Position numbers and translations under genes: made by a program | NCBI GenBank assembly: GCA_965199895.1 | Contig: CBDATJ010000004.1 | Location: 1-21,193 of the forward strand | From: Bin55 sp965199895 | GTDB lineage: Bacteria > Pseudomonadota > Gammaproteobacteria > Pseudomonadales > Azotimanducaceae | DNA: 21,193 nt | Direction: 5' to 3' | Shown: in pieces, positions 1 to 8,490 of the stretch | Numbering within the stretch: position 1 is the stretch's first letter | Layout: each line of letters starts with the position of its first letter | Notes under the pieces: generated by a model | The model's input: only the letters and a program-made list of their open reading frames with translations | Told to the model about the DNA's origin: nothing | Databases searched by the model: none

Positions 1-3000
1 ACCTGACTTAGTAGGTCGAGTACGAAAGCATCAGTCTTGTAGTTAGTTTTCTCCGTTTTTTCGAAATCCGGATCCATAGCCAAGATGTTTCGCACAAATA
101 GCTGACTATGTTCAATGGGAAATTCTTCTTTGACAATGTCGATCAATTCATCTAATTGCTCAAACATGGGTTCGTAACCATACCCATAATTGGAGCGGAT
201 TCTCCCTGACCACTGGTCGATTTCAAAGTTGCTTGCTACAAGGTAGGAGAAATATTGCCCTGCAGTTTCCCAATCTTGAATCTTCGAGTAGATTCGAGCA
301 ATAGTGAGGATGACTCTTAAGTTATCTAAACTCGTTCCACTTGCCCAATTAGTAAACGCTTCGGACATCTCGGGGGTAATTTCCTGATCAACTGCGAGGG
401 TCAAATAGATCCATAAATTGACTTCATGGTCATTTGCGCTATTCGATTGCAATCGTTCGTTGAGTTCATTGAGTCGCACTGCCAGTGATTCGGGATGATT
501 GACGTAAGCATCGACCACTAAGGTGTACCAATCAGTCTCATTATCTCTTTGGTAGGGGGGGAGTGAAACCAACAGTGTCTCTAGATCCCGCCCCACATCG
601 AAACGCTTGACTATTTCATCCATGATGGATGCAAATTCTTCGGGATCTTCTCCCCATTCTTGTTGTTGGACATATCCCACAAGACTCTGAACACCGCCAC
701 TACGGTATCCACCACGATAGCCGTAGAAATCTAATTCATCGAGTTTTGATTGATCTGCAGGCCAGCGAAGGAACAGTTCTACGGGTGACCCAGGCATGAA
801 GTACATTGGTTCTGGGTTGAGCATTTGCATGTTCAAACTGCGCCAAAATCGCCTCAAACCCTCACGGGCTTCAACATCTGTATTGGAGTCGTTTAGATCC
901 GCTAAATAAGCTGCAGCTCGTTTGACCCCCTTGGGTATGCTATCGGTGTATAGGGATCTGAAGCCGATTGAATCCCCGCCATCTCGAATCCAACGCAATA
1001 TAGCGTCTGGATGAGCTCCATACAAAAATGGAGAATTGTCGTTTCTATCGAAGATGTCATTGATGACATCGGGTTTTCGTAGATCCGGGCCACCATCCGT
1101 AGTGACTGCTATGGAAGTTGCGTAGTTTTCTCGTTTATTACTCCAAATGAAGTAGGCAGCACGAATGGGCTCACTTGTTTTGTCTAATTCATAGACATTT
1201 TTCAGTTGACCACTGACTTCTTGGGTATGATTTTGTTGAATCACAAAGGTCAGTAGACTGTATCTGAGTTCCATGTTCTCTGGGAAGCATTCGACCAATC
1301 TCTTAAGGATGTCCAGACCATCAATGACTTCTTCACCTTCTCCACCGTATACAGAATTCACGAAACCTGACATGCTCCGCTCCATGAGTTGCCCCACCAT
1401 TTCCTCACTGGGACAATCACCGGTCATGAATGCGAGAGTCTTTTGGTATTCTTCTTGTTGAAAGTACTGACTGGTAATGTTGTTGAACATGTACTGCATG
1501 TTAGGATCTATATCTGCACTGACGAGAATGTCGTAGGCTTTGCTTCGGTTGCCGTTATAGAACTCTTCTAACAAAGTTTCACCATCAACGCCCAAATCAA
1601 TTTTTTGATTGACTTGTGCGACCATGTCTTTGAGGATGTCGACGTTGTCGGGATGTGCACCAAGATTCAGAACCAGTCGAATAATGCTCCCGATTATGTA
1701 CTCATCTTGAAAGTCAAACTTTCCAATTAACTCAGACGAAATCGATGACAATTGGGTTCGTTGATTCTTATCCAATTCAAGTCCGAGTAGATAGGTGTGC
1801 ATATCGATCAGATAGTAGCTCATCGCCGAGAAGGGATAGTTGGGCGGCGGCGGTCGACTGAGCACATACTCGAATAACTCAAGTGCAAACTGTATGTCGT
1901 CCCTGTTTCTCGCATAGGTCCAGATCGAATTGATGTTATAGAACTGTTGATTGAGAAGTTGCTTAGCTTCCGGGGATTCCAGGAAGTCAATCAGTTCGCT
2001 TGCGGTCTCAAAGAAAGGTCCGAACTCTTCTTCAATTTCATAGATGAAGTCGGTGTTTCGGATGAACATCTCAAACAAGATGGCTGGATCATCTTTGAGT
2101 TGAGAGACCACACCAGACACAGTTCGCAAGTATTCGTTGTCTTGGAAGAATTTCTTCGCAAATCTCAAGCCAAATTGGAACTCGCCATCATCAATGAAGG
2201 ATTGGAAGATTTCTTCCTCAGTGAGTGGTGTTGTGGTTAACGCGGTGAGGTTTGAAATTAACTCGATGTGTCGCCTTTGCATTGCGTAGTTGAAGCCTCT
2301 TACGAGTACATCACCCGAGTCTTGTGTTTCCGACTGTAATTCTGGAGGAATCATCGAAACTACATCACTGGGCAGAGAAGCACCGTATAGCTCATACTGT
2401 TGCTGCAAGTGTGAGATGAAATTCGTAGACACGGTGACTGCAGAAATCTCCTCGGAATCTTGGTCGCGAGTACCCATCAACAGCGATGCAGCGATTTGGT
2501 CTGCTAATTCTTCGCTGATAAACTCCGATGCTAGTGCGTAATCCATGGCATCGGAAATATCTTTTCGATCTATTGACAGTGATAGTCGTCGGATAAATTG
2601 ACAAAGGTGCTTCAATCGCGACAGACGAGTGATAGAGAGATCGTCCTCTTCTTCCCTCAGAGATTGAGCAGAAGCAAACTCACTTTGGAACAATTCGTTG
2701 ATTGCTTCAAGAATTGATTCCTCTGCAGTCGCGTCTGTGGGCCAGGTTGAAATCAATCCTTGTACGTAGGGCTCATAGAAGGTGGTGTAGTCGCGATTCA
2801 CACTAGTGTTGCGTTGTCCACCGAAACTATAGGGCATACTCATCATCATCATTGGATTCACGTTATCCATACCCATAGAAGGTTCAGCGTGTAACTTCTG
2901 TGGTTGACTGCGAAGTATGTTCAGTAGACCTTTGAGGTATAGTGTGTTGGCCACTTCAGTCTGGCCGTTCGTTTCTCTCAACATCGCTGTTTTGATGATG

Positions 3001-5807
3001 AGAGTGCTGTCGTCTTGATTCAAAGACAAAGCATGGCTGTAGTAGGAGAGTGCTCGTTTAACAAAACCTGCATCTAGGAATAGGTCAGCCTTGGTTTGGT
3101 TTACATCTAACTGACCCGTAATATCTTGGATCAGATCTAGGGATTTCTCTGCACCTAGAGTGAAATCTTGATCCAACAGGGTTTTGGCGATGCTGATATA
3201 GACATCGGGCGGGAGTTGTTGCCTTAATCCGATGAGTCGTCGCCCGTAGGTGAGCTGACGTTCACTATCTCCAGCTTTTTGTTCGAGTGAAAAGAACCCA
3301 GCATCTTGTGTTGCCATGGTGACCAATTCACGCAGCACTGACAATCGCCTGATTCCCGCTTGAGAGACAGAGTTTTCAATAGCAACAAATTCTCCTTCAG
3401 TGTCCAGAGTCTCGTTCGCGATTTCACCGAGTAGGGTGTATAGGTAGAACTTGTCCTCTTTACGAGTAATTCGTTCTAGGATGATTCGGTGAGTCCAACG
3501 GAAAATAGCTTGGATTTCGTCAGGTAGCCGTTGTCCAAATCGACGTTGTCCGATCATGTTCAGGATGCCATCAATAGCAACCACAAATTCATTGTCGTCG
3601 TTGGAGTGTTCGGCTACATATTGGAAAATTGCAACGGCTTCATCGGTGCGATTGGACTCTTTGAGTAGCTCACCCATGAGTAGTAAGTTATCGCTGTGAG
3701 TGGGATGAAGCACCATCGCACGGCGGTAGCTTTCAATGGCTTCTTCGTCGAATCCGCTCATTGATAGCACACTTGCTTCAAATTCTCCGGTGACAGCTTC
3801 TTCGTCGAATGTTCGAAGCTGTTCAAGCCAGTGTTCGATGTCCTCTAATTTATCGTCTGCCTCTTCGGACACGGTGTATGCCACCATGTTGAGAACGATG
3901 TTTTGAATGTGTTCGATTCGATTTTCGGGGTCTACTTCTTCGAGTTCTCGTAATACTGAGTCATATTTGTCGTACTCTTCTAATTGCAGATAGACGAGAC
4001 CCAGTTGTTTCAATCTCTCGACTTCGGAGATTCCCGAATAGCGAGCGTATTCTTCAACGGTTTCTGCTGCTGAGAAGGAATCACCGATCTCGGTGTAGAT
4101 ACGGACCAGTAGATTGATGTCGTTCTTGTTCGCTGTTTTGTTGTAAAGGCTGTTCTCCAACTCAAGCGCAATATCAGCAAGTTTGTTGAGTTCTGCTGCG
4201 ATCAAAAGGAACTGGCTTTCCGCAAATTTTCTTCGTGCGGGAGTGTTTTGGCTCACCCAAATCTCTTGCCAAATTCGCAGAGCGTCTTCCTTGTTACCCG
4301 TTCGACTGTGTAGCCATGCCAACCGCATACGGTCGTCATACGCTAGATTTTCTTCTTGGTATTTCTCAACGTTGACAAACACTTCCAAAGCACGGTCAAA
4401 GAGTTGTAAGCGCTCAAACCCATCTGCGACGATTCGCATATCACCAGCATCCGGGGGCAGAGCTGCGAAGAGATCCTCGATTGCTTGAGTGGCTAATTCC
4501 GTTCGACCTTTACCGTAGTGTGTTTCAAATAAGTAAATTTGACCCGTAGTGGTTGGACCGTGAGCCTCGACATGTCGCTGGATCATGTCAATGCTTTCTT
4601 GTTCGAAGCCCATTTGAGACATATAGTCCGCGCCCATGACAAGAACATTGATGTCATGGGGGTTATTTGCCTCTAGTTGCTTCCAAACTTCACCTGCTTT
4701 CTCCGGTTGTGCAGTGCTGACATAGTGAGAGGCTAGTCCGGTATACCATTGAACGATATTGGGTTCTTCGTCAATAAGGTGTTGATACTCTAGAGTCATC
4801 TCGTCGGTACGTCTCGCCATGTCATAGATTTGGATCAGTCGTTGGCGGGCTGCAATATCAGTGGAGTCTTGCTCAAGTGAACTGTACAGTGCAAGAGCGT
4901 CGTCATAGAGCTCCATATCGGTCAATAAATCGATGTGAAAGTCGACCAAGTCGCGGTTGTCTTGGTTTGCAGTTCGACGTTCCAGGATCAGAAGCAACTC
5001 ATCAAGTGAATCTGATTTTCGGTAAGCTTCGTCGACCAAGGTCAGTGCGTAGAGACCATCAAACCTTAACTCGGTAGCATCGTAGGCTTTCCACGAATAA
5101 CCTTGTGCAGTTTCATAGTCGCCTGCTACGAGAGCCCACTCGCTATAGCGAATGAGTTGTCTGAAGTACTTGGGATCGTCTTCGTTTGGTTTGTAGAGTT
5201 CGAGTGCGATTTCAGCGTGCCCCAAAACTGCAAGTGTGATTGCCGCACGGTTTTTGAACTCTTGATCTTGTTCTAGAGCGAGATCGTACAGTGCTTGGAC
5301 ATTAGTTTCGTCGACGTTGATCATGGCTAAACGAATTCGGATAAATTCTCGTTCTTCGTCGACATCGGTAGCGGTGAGCGCTTTCGCATACCATTCAACA
5401 GCACCTTCTTCGATTCCTTGAGCATCAAGTAAGCGTGCTTTTAGTAGGTAACTATCAATGCTCTCTGCTAGTTCCAGAGCTAGATCAACGGATTCAGTCG
5501 CACTGTCAAATGCACCAAATCTCCAGTAAAGGTGTGCAACCGATAGATAACTTTTTGCTCTTGAGCTATCGGAGTTTTCTGTATTTTCTGCTGCTGATTT
5601 GAGGATATTGACAGGTCTTTGAATGCTTTCTGATTCCAAGACAGCATTGTCGTAAACTGCTCGGATCAGTTCAAGATTCAATCTCCCCGTTTCATGGTTG
5701 GAAGATAGGAGATCATCCAGTGGGGTCGCACCTAAGTTGAGGGCTAAGAGTGCCAGTAATAGACCAGTGCTCAATCGGCATAAACTCTTGGGAATGCAAA
5801 GTTTCAT
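1..5807 (-). CDS. Giant exported TPR-repeat protein, C-terminus cut by window edge
   Basis: One frame stays open from the ATG at 5807-5805 to the left window edge, about 1935 codons with no stop; I checked the frame at several points along it. The N-terminus is a signal peptide: Lys/Arg-containing start, hydrophobic core at about residues 14-27 (TGLLLALLALNLGA), probable cleavage near residue 27. The rest is almost entirely helical, with recognisable TPR-like units (A-x-x-Y, G-x-x-x-x-A-x-x-x-Y/F-x-x-A spacing) at about 86-153, near 705 and near 909. A Met-rich linker (about 978-991) separates this from a second, less regular helical half that is rich in Asp/Glu, Phe and Tyr. A GAGGG motif about 8 bases upstream of the ATG may be the ribosome site. 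It follows the 831-aa VWA gene by 187 bp on the same strand, so it is probably the extracytoplasmic TPR partner of the MoxR/VWA operon, as TPR proteins are in Bat operons. The client and exact role are unknown. Confidence 0.85.
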   Translation of the reverse strand, partial: MKLCIPKSLCRLSTGLLLALLALNLGATPLDDLLSSNHETGRLNLELIRAVYDNAVLESESIQRPVNILKSAAENTENSDSSRAKSYLSVAHLYWRFGAFDSATESVDLALELAESIDSYLLKARLLDAQGIEEGAVEWYAKALTATDVDEEREFIRIRLAMINVDETNVQALYDLALEQDQEFKNRAAITLAVLGHAEIALELYKPNEDDPKYFRQLIRYSEWALVAGDYETAQGYSWKAYDATELRFDGLYALTLVDEAYRKSDSLDELLLILERRTANQDNRDLVDFHIDLLTDMELYDDALALYSSLEQDSTDIAARQRLIQIYDMARRTDEMTLEYQHLIDEEPNIVQWYTGLASHYVSTAQPEKAGEVWKQLEANNPHDINVLVMGADYMSQMGFEQESIDMIQRHVEAHGPTTTGQIYLFETHYGKGRTELATQAIEDLFAALPPDAGDMRIVADGFERLQLFDRALEVFVNVEKYQEENLAYDDRMRLAWLHSRTGNKEDALRIWQEIWVSQNTPARRKFAESQFLLIAAELNKLADIALELENSLYNKTANKNDINLLVRIYTEIGDSFSAAETVEEYARYSGISEVERLKQLGLVYLQLEEYDKYDSVLRELEEVDPENRIEHIQNIVLNMVAYTVSEEADDKLEDIEHWLEQLRTFDEEAVTGEFEASVLSMSGFDEEAIESYRRAMVLHPTHSDNLLLMGELLKESNRTDEAVAIFQYVAEHSNDDNEFVVAIDGILNMIGQRRFGQRLPDEIQAIFRWTHRIILERITRKEDKFYLYTLLGEIANETLDTEGEFVAIENSVSQAGIRRLSVLRELVTMATQDAGFFSLEQKAGDSERQLTYGRRLIGLRQQLPPDVYISIAKTLLDQDFTLGAEKSLDLIQDITGQLDVNQTKADLFLDAGFVKRALSYYSHALSLNQDDSTLIIKTAMLRETNGQTEVANTLYLKGLLNILRSQPQKLHAEPSMGMDNVNPMMMMSMPYSFGGQRNTSVNRDYTTFYEPYVQGLISTWPTDATAEESILEAINELFQSEFASAQSLREEEDDLSITRLSRLKHLCQFIRRLSLSIDRKDISDAMDYALASEFISEELADQIAASLLMGTRDQDSEEISAVTVSTNFISHLQQQYELYGASLPSDVVSMIPPELQSETQDSGDVLVRGFNYAMQRRHIELISNLTALTTTPLTEEEIFQSFIDDGEFQFGLRFAKKFFQDNEYLRTVSGVVSQLKDDPAILFEMFIRNTDFIYEIEEEFGPFFETASELIDFLESPEAKQLLNQQFYNINSIWTYARNRDDIQFALELFEYVLSRPPPPNYPFSAMSYYLIDMHTYLLGLELDKNQRTQLSSISSELIGKFDFQDEYIIGSIIRLVLNLGAHPDNVDILKDMVAQVNQKIDLGVDGETLLEEFYNGNRSKAYDILVSADIDPNMQYMFNNITSQYFQQEEYQKTLAFMTGDCPSEEMVGQLMERSMSGFVNSVYGGEGEEVIDGLDILKRLVECFPENMELRYSLLTFVIQQNHTQEVSGQLKNVYELDKTSEPIRAAYFIWSNKRENYATSIAVTTDGGPDLRKPDVINDIFDRNDNSPFLYGAHPDAILRWIRDGGDSIGFRSLYTDSIPKGVKRAAAYLADLNDSNTDVEAREGLRRFWRSLNMQMLNPEPMYFMPGSPVELFLRWPADQSKLDELDFYGYRGGYRSGGVQSLVGYVQQQEWGEDPEEFASIMDEIVKRFDVGRDLETLLVSLPPYQRDNETDWYTLVVDAYVNHPESLAVRLNELNERLQSNSANDHEVNLWIYLTLAVDQEITPEMSEAFTNWASGTSLDNLRVILTIARIYSKIQDWETAGQYFSYLVASNFEIDQWSGRIRSNYGYGYEPMFEQLDELIDIVKEEFPIEHSQLFVRNILAMDPDFEKTEKTNYKTDAFVLDLLSQ

Positions 5808-5994
5808 AGGGAAATCCCTCTATTGGGAGATGGGTTTTTAAGGGGAGGAAGCTGGTTGATGTTGAGACCTTCGAGAATAGAGATTCAATATTCGCGTAGG
5901 GTGATTGACCCCATTGTCATAGTCGCGTGAAGGTCTATGGTAGTCCTGGCTCGAGACACATCTGAGTCACAGAAAGTTCACGGTTCGAACCAGT
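5808..5994 (-). promoter_or_regulatory. Intergenic leader of the TPR gene with nested repeats
   Basis: This 187-bp gap is the longest inside the minus-strand gene train. It contains a perfect 8-bp inverted repeat (AGACCTTC at 5865-5872, GAAGGTCT at 5929-5936). Inside that lie two near-identical 10-mers (ATATTCGCGT at 5888-5897, ATAGTCGCGT at 5919-5928) whose starts are 31 bp apart, about three helical turns. Between them is a short GGGT/ACCC hairpin. A 10-bp palindrome, GGTTCGAACC (5982-5991), sits just after the stop codon of the upstream VWA gene. There is no T-run, so it is not a classical intrinsic terminator. The layout could be a structured mRNA leader or tandem regulator sites, and I do not see a convincing -35/-10 pair. 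This is inference from repeats only. Confidence 0.3.
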
Positions 5995-8490
5995 CTAGTT
6001 TGCTTTAGGCCAGCGTCGATATACCAGGTCAGATAGGTAGACTAATAGCGCAAGCAAGAACATCCAGGGTCGTATGTCGATGATCCCATATGACAATTCG
6101 CCTGGGCTTAAGTTTTGCACTACAGTCGAGGAAGGACTATCAGAAATCTGTTCTCCACCTGTTTCTAATGCAAGGCTAGTGAGGTCGAGTCCACTTCGAG
6201 GATCAACCTGGTTTTCTTGAGACTGGTCTGTTCCAGCGAGGCTGACGGCTCGCCATTCTCGATCACTCATGTTGCTACCGATACCGATGAAAACGTCGTC
6301 GTTTTCAGCGGTTCGAACCTCAGCTTCAAACAAGCCAGGTGCGGTTTCTTTGAATGGGTGGTCACTGTCTTCTGGTTTTGAATCAATGGTATATAGGTTT
6401 AGTTCGGGTGTCAGGTCTTCATTTCGTGCAACTCTGTGTGCCACGATATCGGTGACACCGTACTTTCTTCTCACATCAATCTCGAATGCTCTGACTTCGG
6501 GAGCAGTTCTACGGATGAGTCGACCCAGGAACTCTGGATAATCTTTCCAATCAGACCAAGTTCGAGTGCCCTCACCCACGGGTTCGGTTGAAACTGTGGT
6601 GACTCGACCTAGACCATAGAGCCATGTTGCCACTACGGGATGTTCTGTATCTTCGACGGCCAAAAGAACTTCCGCACCGTCTCGAGCTGAAACTTCGACA
6701 TATCCGTCTAGTGGTAGGATAGCTTCAGGATCAATTTCACCCCACCATCCGCGACCCGGGGTTGCGACGAGCGGGAAAGAACCTCGCTTGTACATGGGTG
6801 ATTTCTTGGTAGAAGACTGTTTGAAGATGAGTTCTACTAGTTGGAACTGGTTTCCGACTGCGTAAAAGCGACCGCCACCCCAGTTTGCGATATCGGACAT
6901 GATTTGGTTGTGTCCGCCTTGTCCGACCAGAATAGTAGAGACTGAAATTCGATCTCGATTGATACTTCGAACCATGGCTTCGTAGTTGGCATCTTCGACA
7001 CCCGCATCCGTGATCAGAATGATGTGCTTGAATCGAGTGTTCACGTTCTTCAAGCCGTAGTAGGCTTCTTGCACTGCGGGGAACAGAACGGTCCCACCAA
7101 TGGCTTTCATTCGACCAATCGCTCTGTCGATTTCGATCTTGTTGGTTGCTGGTTGCATTGGGATGGCCCAGTGCTTATTCCCGTAAAACTCAACAATTCC
7201 AATGCGGTCGTGTGGTTGCATTCGACGTACAGCGATTCGTGCGATGTGTTTAGCGAGTTCGATACGACTACCAGCCATGGAACCAGAGGTATCAAGGATG
7301 ATGGCTAGACCCACGCTTGGGTCAATCTTGTCTTGATCACCGGGGATGTCTACGGGGAGTAGGTCGGTGACAGGAGAATCGTGATAGCCACCGTCTCCGT
7401 AGGCTGCTTCTCCGCCACTATGAATGAGTCCTAATCCTTGCCTACGGACTGCATCATTGATGTTTTGCAATACACCATCGTCAATGGAGGTCACTGGCAC
7501 ATCGTCCAGCATGACAACATCGTACGCGCCGAGGTCCATATCTGGTGTCAACTGATCAGGTTGTGGTGCGTAAATATCGAAACCAAAACTTAACAATTGC
7601 TTGAGGTTTTCGGGAGCACCTTCTTGTCGTTCCCCAAGATAGAGCATGCGGACGGGGTCTTGTATGGGCAAGACTCTGCGCATTCGATTATTTGATGGAT
7701 CAGGATCTTGATCTTCAGGAACGATCAGGGAAACTTCAATCTCAAAGAATCCCGGTTTTTCAACTTGGAACGTCAGTTCTGCGGTCAATCTATTGTCACT
7801 TGACAAAGGATCGCTGTCGATGAGCACTTCTTCGTTTTTAACATCAATGGCTTGGATACGGAAGTCGGTTGCACTACCAATAATGTCAACGAAGACTTTA
7901 GCGTTATCACCTGCACGAGTATCGTAAGATCTGACATCGCTGATGTAGATATCAGATGGAAGATCAAGTTGAACCGCATGAACTGGGATACCGCGATCAG
8001 TGAGGTGATCGAATGCTTGTCCCCAATGTTGGTCTGTAGAAAGACCATCAGAAATCAGAGTGACGGATCCCTTCACACCAACAGGTATCGATTGAGCAGC
8101 TAATTCCAACGCATCACCAAGAGGAGTTCGTTCTTCTGTGATGTGGGCGACGTTATCGCCTTCAAATTCTGGTGAGTCACCACCAATTTGTACGACACTG
8201 ACCTCACCTTCTGCTTCGTAACGGGAGTGTAGCTCTCTGGCTCGTTCTATTGCTTCTTGTTGAGCTGATTCGGTGAGACTTGAGGACTGATCGAGAATGA
8301 TGGCAAAGTGTTTGTTATCCAGCTCAGAGATGAAAACTGGGCGCATCAGTCCCAGCGTAACCAATGCTAAGATCGCCGATCTCAGCACCAGATGTGAGAT
8401 ACGTCTTTGTCCACCTGGAAATAGCCATATAAAGGGCAGGAGTATGAACAGAAGAGCGAAGAGCGGATAGGTAAAAGAAATATTGTTCAT
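5995..8490 (-). CDS. Membrane protein with two VWA domains around a glutamine-amidotransferase-like domain (BatA/B-like)
   Basis: The 831-aa protein begins with a BatA-type N-terminus: two membrane segments (about 7-25 and 33-50) joined by a basic loop. VWA domain 1 (about 61-175) has a MIDAS-type D67-Q-S-S-S71 and an LISDG strand at 145-149. A beta-rich region (about 185-275) follows. Residues about 280-380 resemble a class I glutamine-amidotransferase fold (YDVVMLDD at 323-330, GLIHSGGE at 354-361), but the nucleophile-elbow Cys is absent, so it is likely non-catalytic. VWA domain 2 (about 393-560) has a complete MIDAS, D400-T-S-G-S404, T467 and D495. A C-terminal membrane helix lies at about 808-823. 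The ATG directly follows the TAA of the upstream gene, so the two are probably translationally coupled. Metal-dependent VWA domains usually bind protein partners, and here the MoxR ATPase is the obvious candidate. The role is inferred from family and operon. Confidence 0.9.
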   Translation of the reverse strand: MNNISFTYPLFALLFILLPFIWLFPGGQRRISHLVLRSAILALVTLGLMRPVFISELDNKHFAIILDQSSSLTESAQQEAIERARELHSRYEAEGEVSVVQIGGDSPEFEGDNVAHITEERTPLGDALELAAQSIPVGVKGSVTLISDGLSTDQHWGQAFDHLTDRGIPVHAVQLDLPSDIYISDVRSYDTRAGDNAKVFVDIIGSATDFRIQAIDVKNEEVLIDSDPLSSDNRLTAELTFQVEKPGFFEIEVSLIVPEDQDPDPSNNRMRRVLPIQDPVRMLYLGERQEGAPENLKQLLSFGFDIYAPQPDQLTPDMDLGAYDVVMLDDVPVTSIDDGVLQNINDAVRRQGLGLIHSGGEAAYGDGGYHDSPVTDLLPVDIPGDQDKIDPSVGLAIILDTSGSMAGSRIELAKHIARIAVRRMQPHDRIGIVEFYGNKHWAIPMQPATNKIEIDRAIGRMKAIGGTVLFPAVQEAYYGLKNVNTRFKHIILITDAGVEDANYEAMVRSINRDRISVSTILVGQGGHNQIMSDIANWGGGRFYAVGNQFQLVELIFKQSSTKKSPMYKRGSFPLVATPGRGWWGEIDPEAILPLDGYVEVSARDGAEVLLAVEDTEHPVVATWLYGLGRVTTVSTEPVGEGTRTWSDWKDYPEFLGRLIRRTAPEVRAFEIDVRRKYGVTDIVAHRVARNEDLTPELNLYTIDSKPEDSDHPFKETAPGLFEAEVRTAENDDVFIGIGSNMSDREWRAVSLAGTDQSQENQVDPRSGLDLTSLALETGGEQISDSPSSTVVQNLSPGELSYGIIDIRPWMFLLALLVYLSDLVYRRWPKAN

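Noticed and set aside
1..5807. Numerous short frames of 60-100 codons suggesting a gene-poor or degraded region
   Set aside because: A single uninterrupted minus-strand frame runs from 5807 to the edge with signal peptide and TPR-like repeats; the short frames are its shadows.
5982..5991. GGTTCGAACC resembling a tRNA T-arm
   Set aside because: The flanking 5-base stems do not pair on either strand and no acceptor, D or anticodon arms can be folded around it.
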